A stretch of DNA of 64,000 bases from Arthrobacter sp. H-02-3 (lineage in GTDB: Bacteria; Actinomycetota; Actinomycetes; Actinomycetales; Micrococcaceae): the NCBI RefSeq assembly GCF_003097355.1, contig NZ_PYUI01000005.1:62001-126000 (forward strand), read 5' to 3'. The notes beneath the pieces are model-generated. The model saw only the letters and a list, made by a program, of their open reading frames with translations, was not told where the DNA came from and ran no database searches. Numbering within the stretch: position 1 is the first letter of the stretch; each line of letters opens with the position of its first letter. Below are positions 55,721 through 64,000 of the stretch, piece by piece. Made by a program: the position numbers and the translations under genes.

Positions 55721-55786
55721 AGTGACCAACAGCACCCCGAAGTTCAGAGCGGCGACGCTCGTGGACGCGAGAAAGGCTCTTGAAGA

Positions 55787-56842
55787 ATGTTGACCCGTAC
55801 ACAAAGGCGTGCATCGAAGATCAAAACCGCGACGGCCATCTTGATCGCGGCCGGACTCGCCATCGGAGCTTCAGGATGTTCCGGAGCCTCAGGCAGTTCC
55901 AAACCGCTCGTCGGGCTCATCACCAAAACCGACGACAACCCGTACTACGTCAAGATGCGCGAAGGCGCCCAGCAGAAGGCAGCGGAACTCGGCTTCGAGC
56001 TGCAGGCGCTGTCCGGCCAGGGCCAGAGTGACAATGACTCCCAGGTCAAAGCGGTTGAAAATCTGATCGCCCGGGGAGCGAAGGGCATCATGATCGCCCC
56101 CTCCGACTCTGAAGCCATCCTTCCCGCCATCAAGAAGGCACGCGACGCCGGCGTCTTTGTCGCCGTGCTGGATTCCCCCACCAATCCGGCCTCGGCGGCC
56201 GACGCAACCTACGCCACGGACAATTTCCAGGCCGGAGTACTCATCGGGAAGTGGGCCGCCACCCAGTTCAGCGGCAAACAGGCCCGCATCGCCATGCTGG
56301 ACCTGAGCCCCGCCCAGGTCGCCGTCGACGTCCAAAGAGACCAGGGATTCCTCCAGGGGTTCGGCATCGACGTCGCCGACAAGTCCAAAATCGGCGACGA
56401 GTCAGACTCCCGCATCGTCGGCCACGAAGTCACCAACGCCAACGAAGCTGGCGGCCGGACCGCCATGGAGAAGCTCCTCCAGCGCGACCGGAGCATCAAC
56501 CTCGTCTACACCATCAACGAGCCGGCCGCGGCTGGCGCGTTCGAATCCATCAAGGCCGCCGGCCTCGAGAACAAAGTGACAGTGGTCTCCATCGACGGCG
56601 GCTGTCCCGGAGTCAAGGATGTCAAAGCCGGAGCCATCGGAGCCACGTCAATGCAGTTTCCCCTGAAGATGGCCGGTGACGCACTTCAGGCCATCAGCGC
56701 CTACATCAAGGACGGCACCAGGCCTGCAACCAGCCAGGGCCTGGACTTCACCAACACGGGCGTGACGCTCATCAGCGACAAGCCCGCCGCCGGAGTCGAC
56801 TCCAAGGACACAGCCTGGGGTCTGGCGAACTGCTGGGGATGA
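55787..56842 (+). CDS. Sugar-binding lipoprotein of importer 2 (ribose type)
   Basis: The 351-residue protein has a basic N-region, a hydrophobic core and a lipobox ending GASGC. The mature domain is a PBP1 sugar-binding fold (LVGLITKTDDNPYYVKM, IMIAPSDSEAILPAIKKA, TYATDNFQAG, VSIDGGCPGV). The ATG has a GAGAAAGG ribosome binding site ten bases upstream. It is the first gene of operon 2. The family binds monosaccharides or polyols; the ligand is not evident. Confidence 0.93.
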   Translation: MLTRTQRRASKIKTATAILIAAGLAIGASGCSGASGSSKPLVGLITKTDDNPYYVKMREGAQQKAAELGFELQALSGQGQSDNDSQVKAVENLIARGAKGIMIAPSDSEAILPAIKKARDAGVFVAVLDSPTNPASAADATYATDNFQAGVLIGKWAATQFSGKQARIAMLDLSPAQVAVDVQRDQGFLQGFGIDVADKSKIGDESDSRIVGHEVTNANEAGGRTAMEKLLQRDRSINLVYTINEPAAAGAFESIKAAGLENKVTVVSIDGGCPGVKDVKAGAIGATSMQFPLKMAGDALQAISAYIKDGTRPATSQGLDFTNTGVTLISDKPAAGVDSKDTAWGLANCWG

Positions 56843-56891
56843 GCCCCGCTCCCCCGGGACACCACCTCTTTGAACAGCGAAGGTACACACA

Positions 56892-57947
56892 ATGAAGTCC
56901 GTATCATCACCGCCAACCGCGCCGGCACCCCCGCGCCGGGTCGGGGAACGCCTCGTCGACCAGCCGCAAGTCCCGCTCCTGGGCCGCATCCAGCGGGCCA
57001 TGCACGCCCACCCACTGCTCGGGCCGACTGCCGTGCTGATCCTCGCCTGCATCTTCTTCACCATCGCGGTCGGACCCCGCTTCATCGAACCCCTGAACAT
57101 CTCCCTGATCCTGCAACAGGTCCAGATCATCGGCATGGTCGGCATCGCACAGACCCTGATCATCCTGACCGGAGGCATTGACCTGTCCGTGGCAGCAGCC
57201 ATGGTCTTCAGCACCGTGATCGCCGGCAAGCTGGCCGCCGAAGCGGGCACTCCCCCGCTGCTGGCGCTGCTCGTTGCCCTGCTGACCGGTGCAGTGTGCG
57301 GATCCCTCAACGGCGCCCTGGTCACCCGGTTCCGGGTACCGCCCTTCATCGCGACCCTCGGCACCCTCAGCATCTTTACCGCCCTTAACCTCTATGTCTC
57401 CGGCAGCCAGACGATCAAGGCAAATGCACTGCCTGACCTGCTCCTGTGGCCCGGCCAGACGTTTCGTGTTCTGGGGGCACCGGTAACGTTTGGCTCGATC
57501 CTCGTCCTGGCAGCCTTCATCGTCGTCAGCTACATCCTCCGGCGCACCGCCTGGGGCGAACACATCTACGCCGTCGGAGACAACGCCGAAGGGGCGCGCC
57601 TGAGCGGTATCCGCACCAGCAGGGTGCTCATGAGCGTCTACATCGTCGCCGGCGTCATCTGCGCCATTGCCGGATGGCTTCTCATCGGGCGCGTCGGCTC
57701 CGTCAGCCCGTTCTCCGGAGAAGGCGTAAACCTTGCCAGCATCACAGCCGTCGTCATCGGAGGCACCAGTCTCTTCGGCGGCCGCGGACACGTGCTCGGC
57801 ACACTGCTAGGCGCCCTGATCATCGGGGTGTTCAGCAACGGTCTGACACTCACAGGCGTGGACGTGCTCTGGCAGGTCTTCACCACAGGCGTCCTGGTCA
57901 TCGTGGCCGTCGGCCTGGACCAGTGGACACGAAAGGTCGCAGGATGA
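56892..57947 (+). CDS. Ribose-type ABC transporter permease of importer 2
   Basis: The 351-residue protein has about nine or ten helices and RbsC signatures: TLIILTGGIDLSVAAAM, NGALVTRFRVPPFIATLGT, YAVGDNAEGARLSGI and IGGTSLFGGRG. A basic Pro-rich N-terminal tail precedes the first helix. Its stop overlaps the ATPase start (ATGA at 57944-57947). Confidence 0.93.
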   Translation: MKSVSSPPTAPAPPRRVGERLVDQPQVPLLGRIQRAMHAHPLLGPTAVLILACIFFTIAVGPRFIEPLNISLILQQVQIIGMVGIAQTLIILTGGIDLSVAAAMVFSTVIAGKLAAEAGTPPLLALLVALLTGAVCGSLNGALVTRFRVPPFIATLGTLSIFTALNLYVSGSQTIKANALPDLLLWPGQTFRVLGAPVTFGSILVLAAFIVVSYILRRTAWGEHIYAVGDNAEGARLSGIRTSRVLMSVYIVAGVICAIAGWLLIGRVGSVSPFSGEGVNLASITAVVIGGTSLFGGRGHVLGTLLGALIIGVFSNGLTLTGVDVLWQVFTTGVLVIVAVGLDQWTRKVAG

Positions 57948-58783
57948 CAACGACAAGCAACCCGGCCCGGACCCGGCAGATCACGCCAATCCTCTCCGCC
58001 CGGAACCTGGTCAAACGCTACGGGCACGTCACCGCACTTGCCGGAGCGGACCTGACCCTGTACCCCGGAGAAGTCCTCGCCGTGATCGGAGACAACGGCG
58101 CCGGGAAATCATCCCTCATCAAATGCCTGTCCGGCGCAGTGGTGCCCGACGAAGGAGAAATCAGGGTCAAAGGAAAACCCGAACGGTTCCGCACCCCGCT
58201 TGATGCCAGGTCAGCAGGAATCGAAACCGTCTACCAGCACCTTGCTTTGGCCCCAGCCCGGGACATAGCGGCCAATGTCTTCCTGGGCCGGGAGCTCCGC
58301 AAGCCGGGACCCCTTGGATGGGGACTGCGGATGCTGGACCGCAAGGCCATGCGCCAGGAAACGGCGAAGATCCTCGGCGACCTCGGTCTGTTGACGATCC
58401 AGAACATCGGCCAGGCCGTGGAAACACTATCGGGCGGTCAACGCCAGGGCGTCGCCGTCGCTCGCGCAGCAGCGTTCGGAAGCCGCGTCATCATCATGGA
58501 TGAACCCACAGCCGCGCTGGGCGTGAAGGAATCAGCCAAAGTCCTCAACCTCATAGCCGAGATCAGAGACCGGGGAATTCCAGTCATCCTCATCAGCCAC
58601 GACATGCCGCACGTCTTCGAAGTAGCCGACAGAATCCACATCCAGAGGCTCGGCCGGCGGATCGCTTGCGTGCAGAAGACCGAGATCACGATGAACGACG
58701 CCGTCTCCCTCATGACCGGAGCCCAGACACCCCCGGAAGACCATGATCCCGAAACCATCCCCGAGCGGCTGGTGAGGCAATGA
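57944..58783 (+). CDS. ABC transporter ATPase of importer 2, single nucleotide-binding domain
   Basis: The 279-residue protein has one complete ATPase domain: Walker A GDNGAGKSS, a Q loop in ETVYQHLAL, signature LSGGQRQ, Walker B VIIMDEPTAAL and the switch His in ISHDMPH. It lacks the second domain of RbsA-type ATPases and should act as a homodimer, like FrcA-type importers. It overlaps both neighbouring genes by four bases. Confidence 0.93.
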   Translation: MTTTSNPARTRQITPILSARNLVKRYGHVTALAGADLTLYPGEVLAVIGDNGAGKSSLIKCLSGAVVPDEGEIRVKGKPERFRTPLDARSAGIETVYQHLALAPARDIAANVFLGRELRKPGPLGWGLRMLDRKAMRQETAKILGDLGLLTIQNIGQAVETLSGGQRQGVAVARAAAFGSRVIIMDEPTAALGVKESAKVLNLIAEIRDRGIPVILISHDMPHVFEVADRIHIQRLGRRIACVQKTEITMNDAVSLMTGAQTPPEDHDPETIPERLVRQ

Positions 58784-59694
58784 ATTCCCAGCCCATCATT
58801 CGCACCCTGGCAGACGGACCCGGTCTGGGCTACCTCACCAAGGCAGCCACACCATCCGAGGACATCAAATTCTGGTGGCTGGGCCAGGCGGGATTTGCAC
58901 TCGAACATGTCGGACGCAGGGTACTTCTGGACCCCTACCTCTCGGACAGCCTCGCCACCAAGTACGCCGGCACCATATTCCCCCACACCCGTCTCCACCC
59001 AGTGCCCGTGGACCCCTCAGAAATCCAAGGGGTCAGCGCAGTACTTCACAGCCACGCCCACACGGACCACCTGGACCCGGCTACCGTGCAGGCGCTCCAG
59101 ACGCGGAACAGCCCCCGGTTCATTGCCCCGAGGGCGCGTGCCCAGATCGCCCTGGACCGCCACGTCCCGGCCAGCTCATTCACACCGGTCACGGCCGGTG
59201 ACCGGGTCGAACTGGCCCCGGACATCACGGTCACCGCAGTTCCCGCCGCACACGAAACACTCGAAACCGACGAGCACGGGGACTCGGTGTTCCTGGGCTA
59301 CGTCATCGACATCGCCGGATTCCGGATCTACCACTCAGGCGACTGCGTCCCCTACGAAGGCCAGTCCCAACTGCTCCGTCAGCACGGCGTGGATCTGGCA
59401 TTGCTGCCCATCAACGGCCGCGACAGCCACCGGCTGACAAACGGCGTACCCGGAAACTTCACGGTTGAAGAAGCCATCGGGCTGTGTTCGGCAGCGCGCA
59501 TACCCGCCATGGTGGGGCACCACTTCGGACTCTTCGACTTCAACACCATCAACCCCGACGATGCCGCCGCCGAATTTGCCCGCACTGCGGGAGATCTTCA
59601 GTGGACGGTCCCGACCGTCGGACGACCCTACAGCGTCACCGTACCCAGGACAGACGCTGTCCTGCAGGAAGAGAGCATCAGTCATGAACGCTGA
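58780..59694 (+). CDS. Metallo-beta-lactamase-fold hydrolase, UlaG-like
   Basis: The 304-residue protein starts in an ATGA overlap. It has WWLGQAGFALE, the metal motif HSHAHTDHLD (HxHxDH), YHSGDCVPYEG and a late His pair in MVGHHFGLFD. The pattern resembles UlaG, the L-ascorbate-6-phosphate lactonase, so it may open a sugar lactone or its phosphate. In this operon a lactonase would fit a route of dehydrogenase, lactonase, dehydratase and aldolase. The exact substrate is not inferable. Confidence 0.85.
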   Translation: MNSQPIIRTLADGPGLGYLTKAATPSEDIKFWWLGQAGFALEHVGRRVLLDPYLSDSLATKYAGTIFPHTRLHPVPVDPSEIQGVSAVLHSHAHTDHLDPATVQALQTRNSPRFIAPRARAQIALDRHVPASSFTPVTAGDRVELAPDITVTAVPAAHETLETDEHGDSVFLGYVIDIAGFRIYHSGDCVPYEGQSQLLRQHGVDLALLPINGRDSHRLTNGVPGNFTVEEAIGLCSAARIPAMVGHHFGLFDFNTINPDDAAAEFARTAGDLQWTVPTVGRPYSVTVPRTDAVLQEESISHER

Positions 59695-60346
59695 GGATCT
59701 GGAAGATACGCTTCGCCGGCTCGCCATTGTCCCCGTCATTGAGATCGAATATGCCGACGACGCTATCCCGCTCGGCCGGACGCTGGTCGAAGCCGGTCTT
59801 CCCATCGCGGAAGTCACCTTCAGAACGGATGCGGCCGCCGAAGCAATTGCCCGCATGGTCGAGAACGTCCCCGGGCTTCTGGTGGGAGCCGGCACCGTAC
59901 TGTCCGAAGAGGACGTGGACGCCGCCGCAGACGCCGGCGCGCACTTCATCGTCTCTCCCGGCCTCAACGCCGCCGTCGTCCGGCGCGCCCGGGAACGTTT
60001 CGTGCCGATCATTCCCGGCGTCACATCGCCGACGGAAATTGAGGCAGCCAGGTCCCTTGGGCTGCGACTGCTGAAACTCTTCCCGGCCGAGGCCATAGGA
60101 GGCATCCGGCTGGTCCGGGCGCTCAGCGCACCATACCCGGACGTGTCCTTCATGCCGACCGGAGGAATCACGCCCGAGACGGTCACAGCCTGGCTGGGAC
60201 AGCCTTCCGTCGTCGCGTGTGGCGGCTCCTGGATCGCGACCCGCGACGCCGTCGCAGGCCGTCGCTGGGAAGAAATACGCACCAACGCCGCGCAGGCTGC
60301 CGAACTCGCCGCCGACGCGATCCGATCCCACGCGGCATCATCGTAA
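59684..60346 (+). CDS. KDPG/KHG-type bifunctional aldolase
   Basis: From MNAEDLEDTLRRLAIVPVIE the protein is 220 residues. It has the Glu in EVTFRT, GAGTVLSEEDV, SPGLN and the Schiff-base Lys in LKLFPAE, followed by MPTGGI, all hallmarks of 2-keto-3-deoxy-6-phosphogluconate/4-hydroxy-2-oxoglutarate aldolases. It would cleave a 2-keto-3-deoxy sugar acid to pyruvate and an aldehyde. It overlaps the preceding gene by eleven bases. No dehydratase has yet appeared in the operon; one may lie beyond the right edge. Confidence 0.92.
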   Translation: MNAEDLEDTLRRLAIVPVIEIEYADDAIPLGRTLVEAGLPIAEVTFRTDAAAEAIARMVENVPGLLVGAGTVLSEEDVDAAADAGAHFIVSPGLNAAVVRRARERFVPIIPGVTSPTEIEAARSLGLRLLKLFPAEAIGGIRLVRALSAPYPDVSFMPTGGITPETVTAWLGQPSVVACGGSWIATRDAVAGRRWEEIRTNAAQAAELAADAIRSHAASS

Positions 60347-60425
60347 CGGCCGCCGCGTCCCGCCGGGTCACGGCCCTACCCCAACACTTTTCTGCAAGTT
60401 CCATCATCCAAGAGGAGAAAACAAA

Positions 60426-61265
60426 ATGAGCGAAACATACGTCCCCCAGCCCGGAGTTGCCTTGGCCGGCAAAGTCGCCGTCATCAGCGGAGCAGCGTCC
60501 GGAATCGGCGAGGCCGTTGCCCGGATCTTCGCCGCCAACGAAAGCAAAGTCCTGCTCGTGGACATCGACGAAGAACGACTGGAAAAGGTTACCGCCAGCA
60601 TCCGCGGCTACGGCCGGGGAGAAGTGCACTCCATCCTCGCCGACGTCACCGACGAGCAGTCCGTCATCGACCTCTTTGCCTGGGCCAAGAACACGTGGGG
60701 CAGCGTTGACCTCATCGTCAACAGCGCCGGACGCGACTCCCTGGCCCCACCGGTAGTGGACGTCACCCTTGACGAGTGGAACAAGACGATGACCCCGAAC
60801 CTGACGGCCGTGTTCCTGATGTGCCGGGAGGCCTTCAGGATCATGGAAAAGCAGGAAAACGGCGGACGCATCATCAACATGGGTTCGTCGTCTGCGCGCG
60901 TCGCGTCGGGACCCGGGCACAGCCCGTACCGCGCCTCCAAGCACGGCCTGATGGGCTTCAGCAAGAACATCTTGCTCGAAGGCAAGGACAAGAAGATCGG
61001 CGTCACCGTCATCAACCCGTCCCACGTCAAGACCCCGATGACCGAAATCATCGACAAGGGCCTCTACGACGGCGACGTCCCCGCCTACATCGACGGCTGG
61101 CTTGACGAGAAGGAACTCAATGAAGGCATCCACGCCAGCTGCATCGAGGTGGACAACGTCGCCGAAATCACCCTGTTCGTGGCAACGCGGACCCCCGACG
61201 TCACCATCCCGCAGATCGCGCTCTACCCGACGCATAAGGCCCACCGCTACGGCATGGAGGTCTAA
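60426..61265 (+). CDS. Short-chain dehydrogenase/reductase (SDR) of operon 2
   Basis: The 279-residue SDR has SGAASGIGEAVARIF, an Asp that favours NAD (LVDIDEERL), NSAGRDSLAPP, the catalytic Ser in NMGSSSAR and YRASKHG (Tyr about 169, Lys 173), and NPSHVKTPM. An excellent AGAGGAGAA ribosome binding site precedes the ATG at 60426. It ends with an unusual extension (TIPQIALYPTHKAHRYGMEV). It likely oxidises a sugar or polyol hydroxyl within the pathway. Confidence 0.92.
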   Translation: MSETYVPQPGVALAGKVAVISGAASGIGEAVARIFAANESKVLLVDIDEERLEKVTASIRGYGRGEVHSILADVTDEQSVIDLFAWAKNTWGSVDLIVNSAGRDSLAPPVVDVTLDEWNKTMTPNLTAVFLMCREAFRIMEKQENGGRIINMGSSSARVASGPGHSPYRASKHGLMGFSKNILLEGKDKKIGVTVINPSHVKTPMTEIIDKGLYDGDVPAYIDGWLDEKELNEGIHASCIEVDNVAEITLFVATRTPDVTIPQIALYPTHKAHRYGMEV

Positions 61266-61271
61266 GACACC

Positions 61272-62339
61272 ATGAAAGCTGCCATCCTTAACGGACTCAA
61301 CGATCTGGAATACGCGGACATCCCGGATCCAGACCCGGTCGGGGACAACCCCGTGCTGGTGCGTGTCGGCGCCGTCGGAGTCTGCGGATCCGATGTGCTC
61401 CGTTACGGGCACGGCAAGGCGTATCGCTACCCCCTGGTGCTCGGACATGAGTTTTCGGCCATCGTCGAGGAAGCCCCGCACAGCCCCGGCCTTACGCCGG
61501 GGGACCGCGCGGCGGTCTTTCCGCTGCTGCACAGGCACGATGACCCGATGTCCGAGATCGGCGAATATGCGCTGGGCACCGGATACGACTACTTCGGCTC
61601 CCGCAGGCACGGTGCCATGTCCGAGAGGATGTGGGTGCCAGAGCGCAGCATCTTCCGCGTTCCAAACGACATGCCCCTCACCCACGCGGCCATGGTGGAA
61701 CCTGCCGGAGTTGCCCTGCACGCCATGCTGAAGGTGCAGATCCCCACCCATGCCACGGCCCTGGTGATTGGAGCCGGCCCCATCGGCGCCCTCGCCGCGC
61801 AGTGGCTGCGGATTCTGGGCTGTTCCCGTGTCCTGGTGGCCGATATCGACGACCGTAAGCTGGAGATCATGACCGGCCTCGGCTTCGAGACTCTCGATGC
61901 CAAAGCGGGTGACACGGCCGAACTTGCCAAGACAGCCACCGGCGGGTGGGGTCCGCAGATCGCCGTCGAGGCGACTGGAAATCCGAACGCGCTGGTCCAG
62001 GCGATCGACGCAGCGTCAGTCCAGGGGCAGGTGGTCCTTCTCGGGGACCTGAGCGGGGACCTGCATCTGGCCAAGGCCGCCGTCTCCTCGCTCCTGCGGC
62101 GGGAATTGCGGCTCTACGGGACGTGGAACGCCAAAGTTGCGCCCAAGGGCCGCAGCGAATGGGACATGGTCATCGCCCATCTGGGCCGCGATCTCCACGT
62201 GGACGAACTGATCAGCCATGTCCTGCCCCTCGAGGCGGCGCCCGCAACATTCAGGAAGCTCACCGATCGGGCGATCTGGTACAACAAAGTGCTCTTCGCT
62301 GTTTCGGACGAGGCGCAGGCGGAGGTGCGGACCCAGTGA
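61272..62339 (+). CDS. Zinc-type medium-chain dehydrogenase (MDR), without structural zinc site
   Basis: The 355-residue MDR has the catalytic-zinc Cys in GVCGSDVLRYGHG, His-Glu in LGHEFSAIVEE, a Glu in VEPAGVALHA and the cofactor loop VIGAGPIGALAAQW. The lobe that normally holds four structural-zinc Cys reads VFPLLHRHDDPMSEIG, with none. This resembles GatD/sorbitol-type polyol dehydrogenases apart from that loss. NAD is likely (ADIDDRKLE). It starts six bases after the SDR and its stop overlaps the next gene (GTGA). Confidence 0.9.
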   Translation: MKAAILNGLNDLEYADIPDPDPVGDNPVLVRVGAVGVCGSDVLRYGHGKAYRYPLVLGHEFSAIVEEAPHSPGLTPGDRAAVFPLLHRHDDPMSEIGEYALGTGYDYFGSRRHGAMSERMWVPERSIFRVPNDMPLTHAAMVEPAGVALHAMLKVQIPTHATALVIGAGPIGALAAQWLRILGCSRVLVADIDDRKLEIMTGLGFETLDAKAGDTAELAKTATGGWGPQIAVEATGNPNALVQAIDAASVQGQVVLLGDLSGDLHLAKAAVSSLLRRELRLYGTWNAKVAPKGRSEWDMVIAHLGRDLHVDELISHVLPLEAAPATFRKLTDRAIWYNKVLFAVSDEAQAEVRTQ

Positions 62340-63385
62340 AAGCAGCACGCCTCCATTCCCCGGGCAACATCACAGTCGACGAAATCCCGACGCCAATTGC
62401 GGGAGCCGGCGACATCGTCATCAAAGTCCGGGCTGCGTCAATTTGCGGAACTGACCGGCGGATCGCCGCCAACGGGCACTTCAAACTGCAGGACGGCACC
62501 CCACGCGTGCTCGGCCACGAATTTGCCGGGGAAATCATCGAGGCAGGCAGTGAAGTGGTGGGCTACGCCGTGGGTGACCGGGTCAGCGTCACGCCGAACG
62601 TCGGCTGCGGGCGATGCGCGAACTGCCTCGTGGGCTTGAACAACATGTGTCCCTCCTACGAAGCCTTCGGCATCACCATGGACGGCGGCTTCCAGGAATA
62701 CGTGCGCATACCCGGCTTCGCCATCAACCGGGGCAACGTGTTCCACTTGCCCGGGAGCGTGACGTACGCAGAAGCGGCCCTGGTGGAACCACTTTCGTGC
62801 TGCTACAACGCTGTCAGCAAGCTGGGCGTGGGGCCGAGCACCACGGTGTTGATCATGGGCGCCGGACCCATCGGCGCCTGCCACGTCATGCTGAGCAAAC
62901 TCTACGGTGCCCGGAAAATCATCGTCTCAAACAACAGGCAGCCGCGTCTGGACTTCGCTGCATCCGTCGGGGCCGATGTGCTGGTCAACCTCACCGAACG
63001 CGACCTTGCCACCGTGGTGGATGAAGAGACCGGAGGCCGTGGCATAGACGTTGCCCTGACGTGCGTGTCCAAAGCCGAAGTGCAGGCCCAGGCGGTCCAG
63101 CTGCTGGCCACCCACGGACGCGTGAACTTCTTTGCCGGACTCGGTAAGGCACAGGCCGTGCCGCTGGACACCAACAGGGTCCACTACCAGGGCCTGACAC
63201 TCACGGGGACGACAGGGTCAAGCAACTCCGACTATGCCGAATCCCTTCGGCTGGTCGGAGAACGCCGCCTGGACCTCTCGCCACTGGTCAGCCAGACATT
63301 CACACTGGATGACATCGAGAAGGCCATGGCCTACGCAGGATCGGGCCAAGGGATGAAAGCCATGATCCTTTTCGAATCGAATTAA
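62336..63385 (+). CDS. Zinc-type medium-chain dehydrogenase (MDR) of the sorbitol/threonine type
   Basis: The 349-residue protein starts at a GTG overlapping the previous stop. Catalytic zinc residues are in SICGTDRRI and LGHEFAGEIIEAG, and the structural zinc site is intact (CGRCANCLVGLNNMC). The Rossmann segment is MGAGPIGACHVML followed by VSNNRQPRLDFA. It is a polyol or sugar dehydrogenase of unknown substrate. Two MDRs and one SDR in one operon suggest that several hydroxyls are oxidised or that substrates of different stereochemistry are handled. Confidence 0.92.
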   Translation: MKAARLHSPGNITVDEIPTPIAGAGDIVIKVRAASICGTDRRIAANGHFKLQDGTPRVLGHEFAGEIIEAGSEVVGYAVGDRVSVTPNVGCGRCANCLVGLNNMCPSYEAFGITMDGGFQEYVRIPGFAINRGNVFHLPGSVTYAEAALVEPLSCCYNAVSKLGVGPSTTVLIMGAGPIGACHVMLSKLYGARKIIVSNNRQPRLDFAASVGADVLVNLTERDLATVVDEETGGRGIDVALTCVSKAEVQAQAVQLLATHGRVNFFAGLGKAQAVPLDTNRVHYQGLTLTGTTGSSNSDYAESLRLVGERRLDLSPLVSQTFTLDDIEKAMAYAGSGQGMKAMILFESN

Positions 63386-63409
63386 CGCGTTGCACCAACC
63401 CGCAACGCG
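63386..63409. other. Intercistronic hairpin before the kinase gene
   Basis: CGCGTTGC (63386-63393) and GCAACGCG (63402-63409) form an 8-bp stem with an 8-base loop and no T run. It may stabilise or process the operon mRNA. Confidence 0.45.
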
Positions 63410-63427
63410 CACAGAAATGGATCGGCG

Positions 63428-64000
63428 ATGACGACGAAGTACATCATGGCGCTGGATGCCGGGACGACCGGCATCCGGGCAATAATTTACAACTCAGACG
63501 TGGAGATCGTAGGCGAAGCCAGCCAGGAATTCACCCAGATATACCCTAAGCCGGGGTGGGTGGAACACGACCCCATGGAAATCTGGAACACGCAACTCGC
63601 CGTGGCCCGCCGCGCGCTGCTGGGGGCCAACATCGACCCGCACGACATCGGTGCCATCGGCGTGACCAACCAACGCGAAACAACAGTCATCTGGGACCGC
63701 GGCACCGGCAAACCCATCATGAACGCCATCGTCTGGCAGGACCGGCGAACAGCAGGCGCGTGTGACGGCCTAAAGGAGAAGGGCTTGGAGGACCATGTCC
63801 GCTCCACAACGGGCCTGGTCATAGACGCCTACTTCTCCGGCACCAAGATTGCGTGGATGCTGGACAATGTGCCTGGTGCACGTGTCCGGGCAGAGGCCGG
63901 CGAACTGTGCTTCGGCACCATCGATAGCTGGCTCATCTGGAACCTGACCGCCGGGGCAGCGCACGTCACGGACTACTCCAATGCTGCCCGGACGATGCTG
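63428..64000 (+). CDS. FGGY-family kinase, glycerol-kinase-like, N-terminal part (runs off the right edge)
   Basis: An ATG at 63428 opens a frame of 191 codons to the window end. It shows the phosphate loop [14 protein letters not shown], the glycerol-kinase-type [35 protein letters not shown] and [12 protein letters not shown]. These match glycerol kinase better than xylulokinase. In a polyol/sugar operon the real substrate could be glycerol or a related C4-C5 polyol. The 42-base gap and the same orientation place it in operon 2. Confidence 0.9.
   Translation, partial: MTTKYIMALDAGTTGIRAIIYNSDVEIVGEASQEFTQIYPKPGWVEHDPMEIWNTQLAVARRALLGANIDPHDIGAIGVTNQRETTVIWDRGTGKPIMNAIVWQDRRTAGACDGLKEKGLEDHVRSTTGLVIDAYFSGTKIAWMLDNVPGARVRAEAGELCFGTIDSWLIWNLTAGAAHVTDYSNAARTML

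Noticed and set aside
55650..55786. Possible glmS ribozyme or amino-sugar riboswitch upstream of glmS
   Set aside because: The glmS leader on the minus strand is short and shows only the tandem boxes. I see no ribozyme core, and glmS ribozymes are typical of Firmicutes, not actinobacteria.
60370..60400. Possible fourth copy of the tandem box before the SDR at 60426
   Set aside because: Only ACTTTTCTGC resembles a box; there is no partner 31 bases away and no adjacent -10, and the gene lies within an operon.

Overview
The window is a high-GC actinobacterial chromosome segment. Its family content (an HspR-type MerR regulator, ANTAR and DUF2630 proteins, F420-type oxidoreductases, an alditol oxidase, and several sugar ABC systems with LacI and ROK regulators) fits a soil member of the Micrococcaceae such as Arthrobacter or Pseudarthrobacter. 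That placement is inferred from gene content; there is no rRNA gene in the window. I saw no rRNA, tRNA, CRISPR array or complete insertion sequence.

Left part (1-29 kb) is general housekeeping and stress functions in short transcription units on both strands. It holds a small heat-shock locus (Hsp20, a J-domain protein, an HspR-like repressor), a PAP2 phosphatase, redox enzymes, a universal stress protein, a phosphoribosyltransferase-hydrolase fusion, an Mg2+ P-type ATPase, glycogen debranching enzyme, a Na+/H+ antiporter carrying a UBP-type zinc finger, a CapA-like protein, a class A penicillin-binding protein, an ammonium transporter behind two GlnR-like boxes, and a secreted subtilase.

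Middle part (29-45 kb) is sugar catabolism. A minus-strand operon (about 36.6 to 29.2 kb) encodes a CUT1 sugar ABC importer (binding protein and two permeases, no ATPase), two Gfo/Idh/MocA dehydrogenases, a TIM-barrel isomerase/epimerase and a ThuA-like protein, a set typical of pathways that go through 3-keto sugars. A divergent LacI gene and two matching CGAAA-N2-TTTCG palindromes sit at its promoter, together with a CRP/GlxR-like site. Next to it is a xylose/xylitol locus: xylulokinase and xylose isomerase facing alditol (xylitol) oxidase, a ROK repressor and an aldose 1-epimerase.

Right part (46-64 kb) looks like an accessory catabolic island bordered by gene debris. It has a GH15 glycoside hydrolase, two ribose-type ABC importers, an SDR, a full-length glmS, and a long plus-strand operon: importer, UlaG-like metallo-hydrolase, KDPG-type aldolase, SDR, two zinc-type dehydrogenases and an FGGY kinase that runs off the end. 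Three promoters in this island share an arrangement I do not recognise: two 16-bp boxes exactly 31 bp apart, a 15-bp linker beginning C(C)AAA, and a -10 hexamer directly after the second box. They precede the GH15 unit, importer operon 1 and importer operon 2, and so define a candidate regulon for a sugar, polyol or sugar-acid pathway whose substrate the sequence does not reveal.

Repeats include a 66-bp nested palindrome present twice between convergent genes, a 17-bp tandem repeat between convergent genes, and two short in-frame coding repeats.
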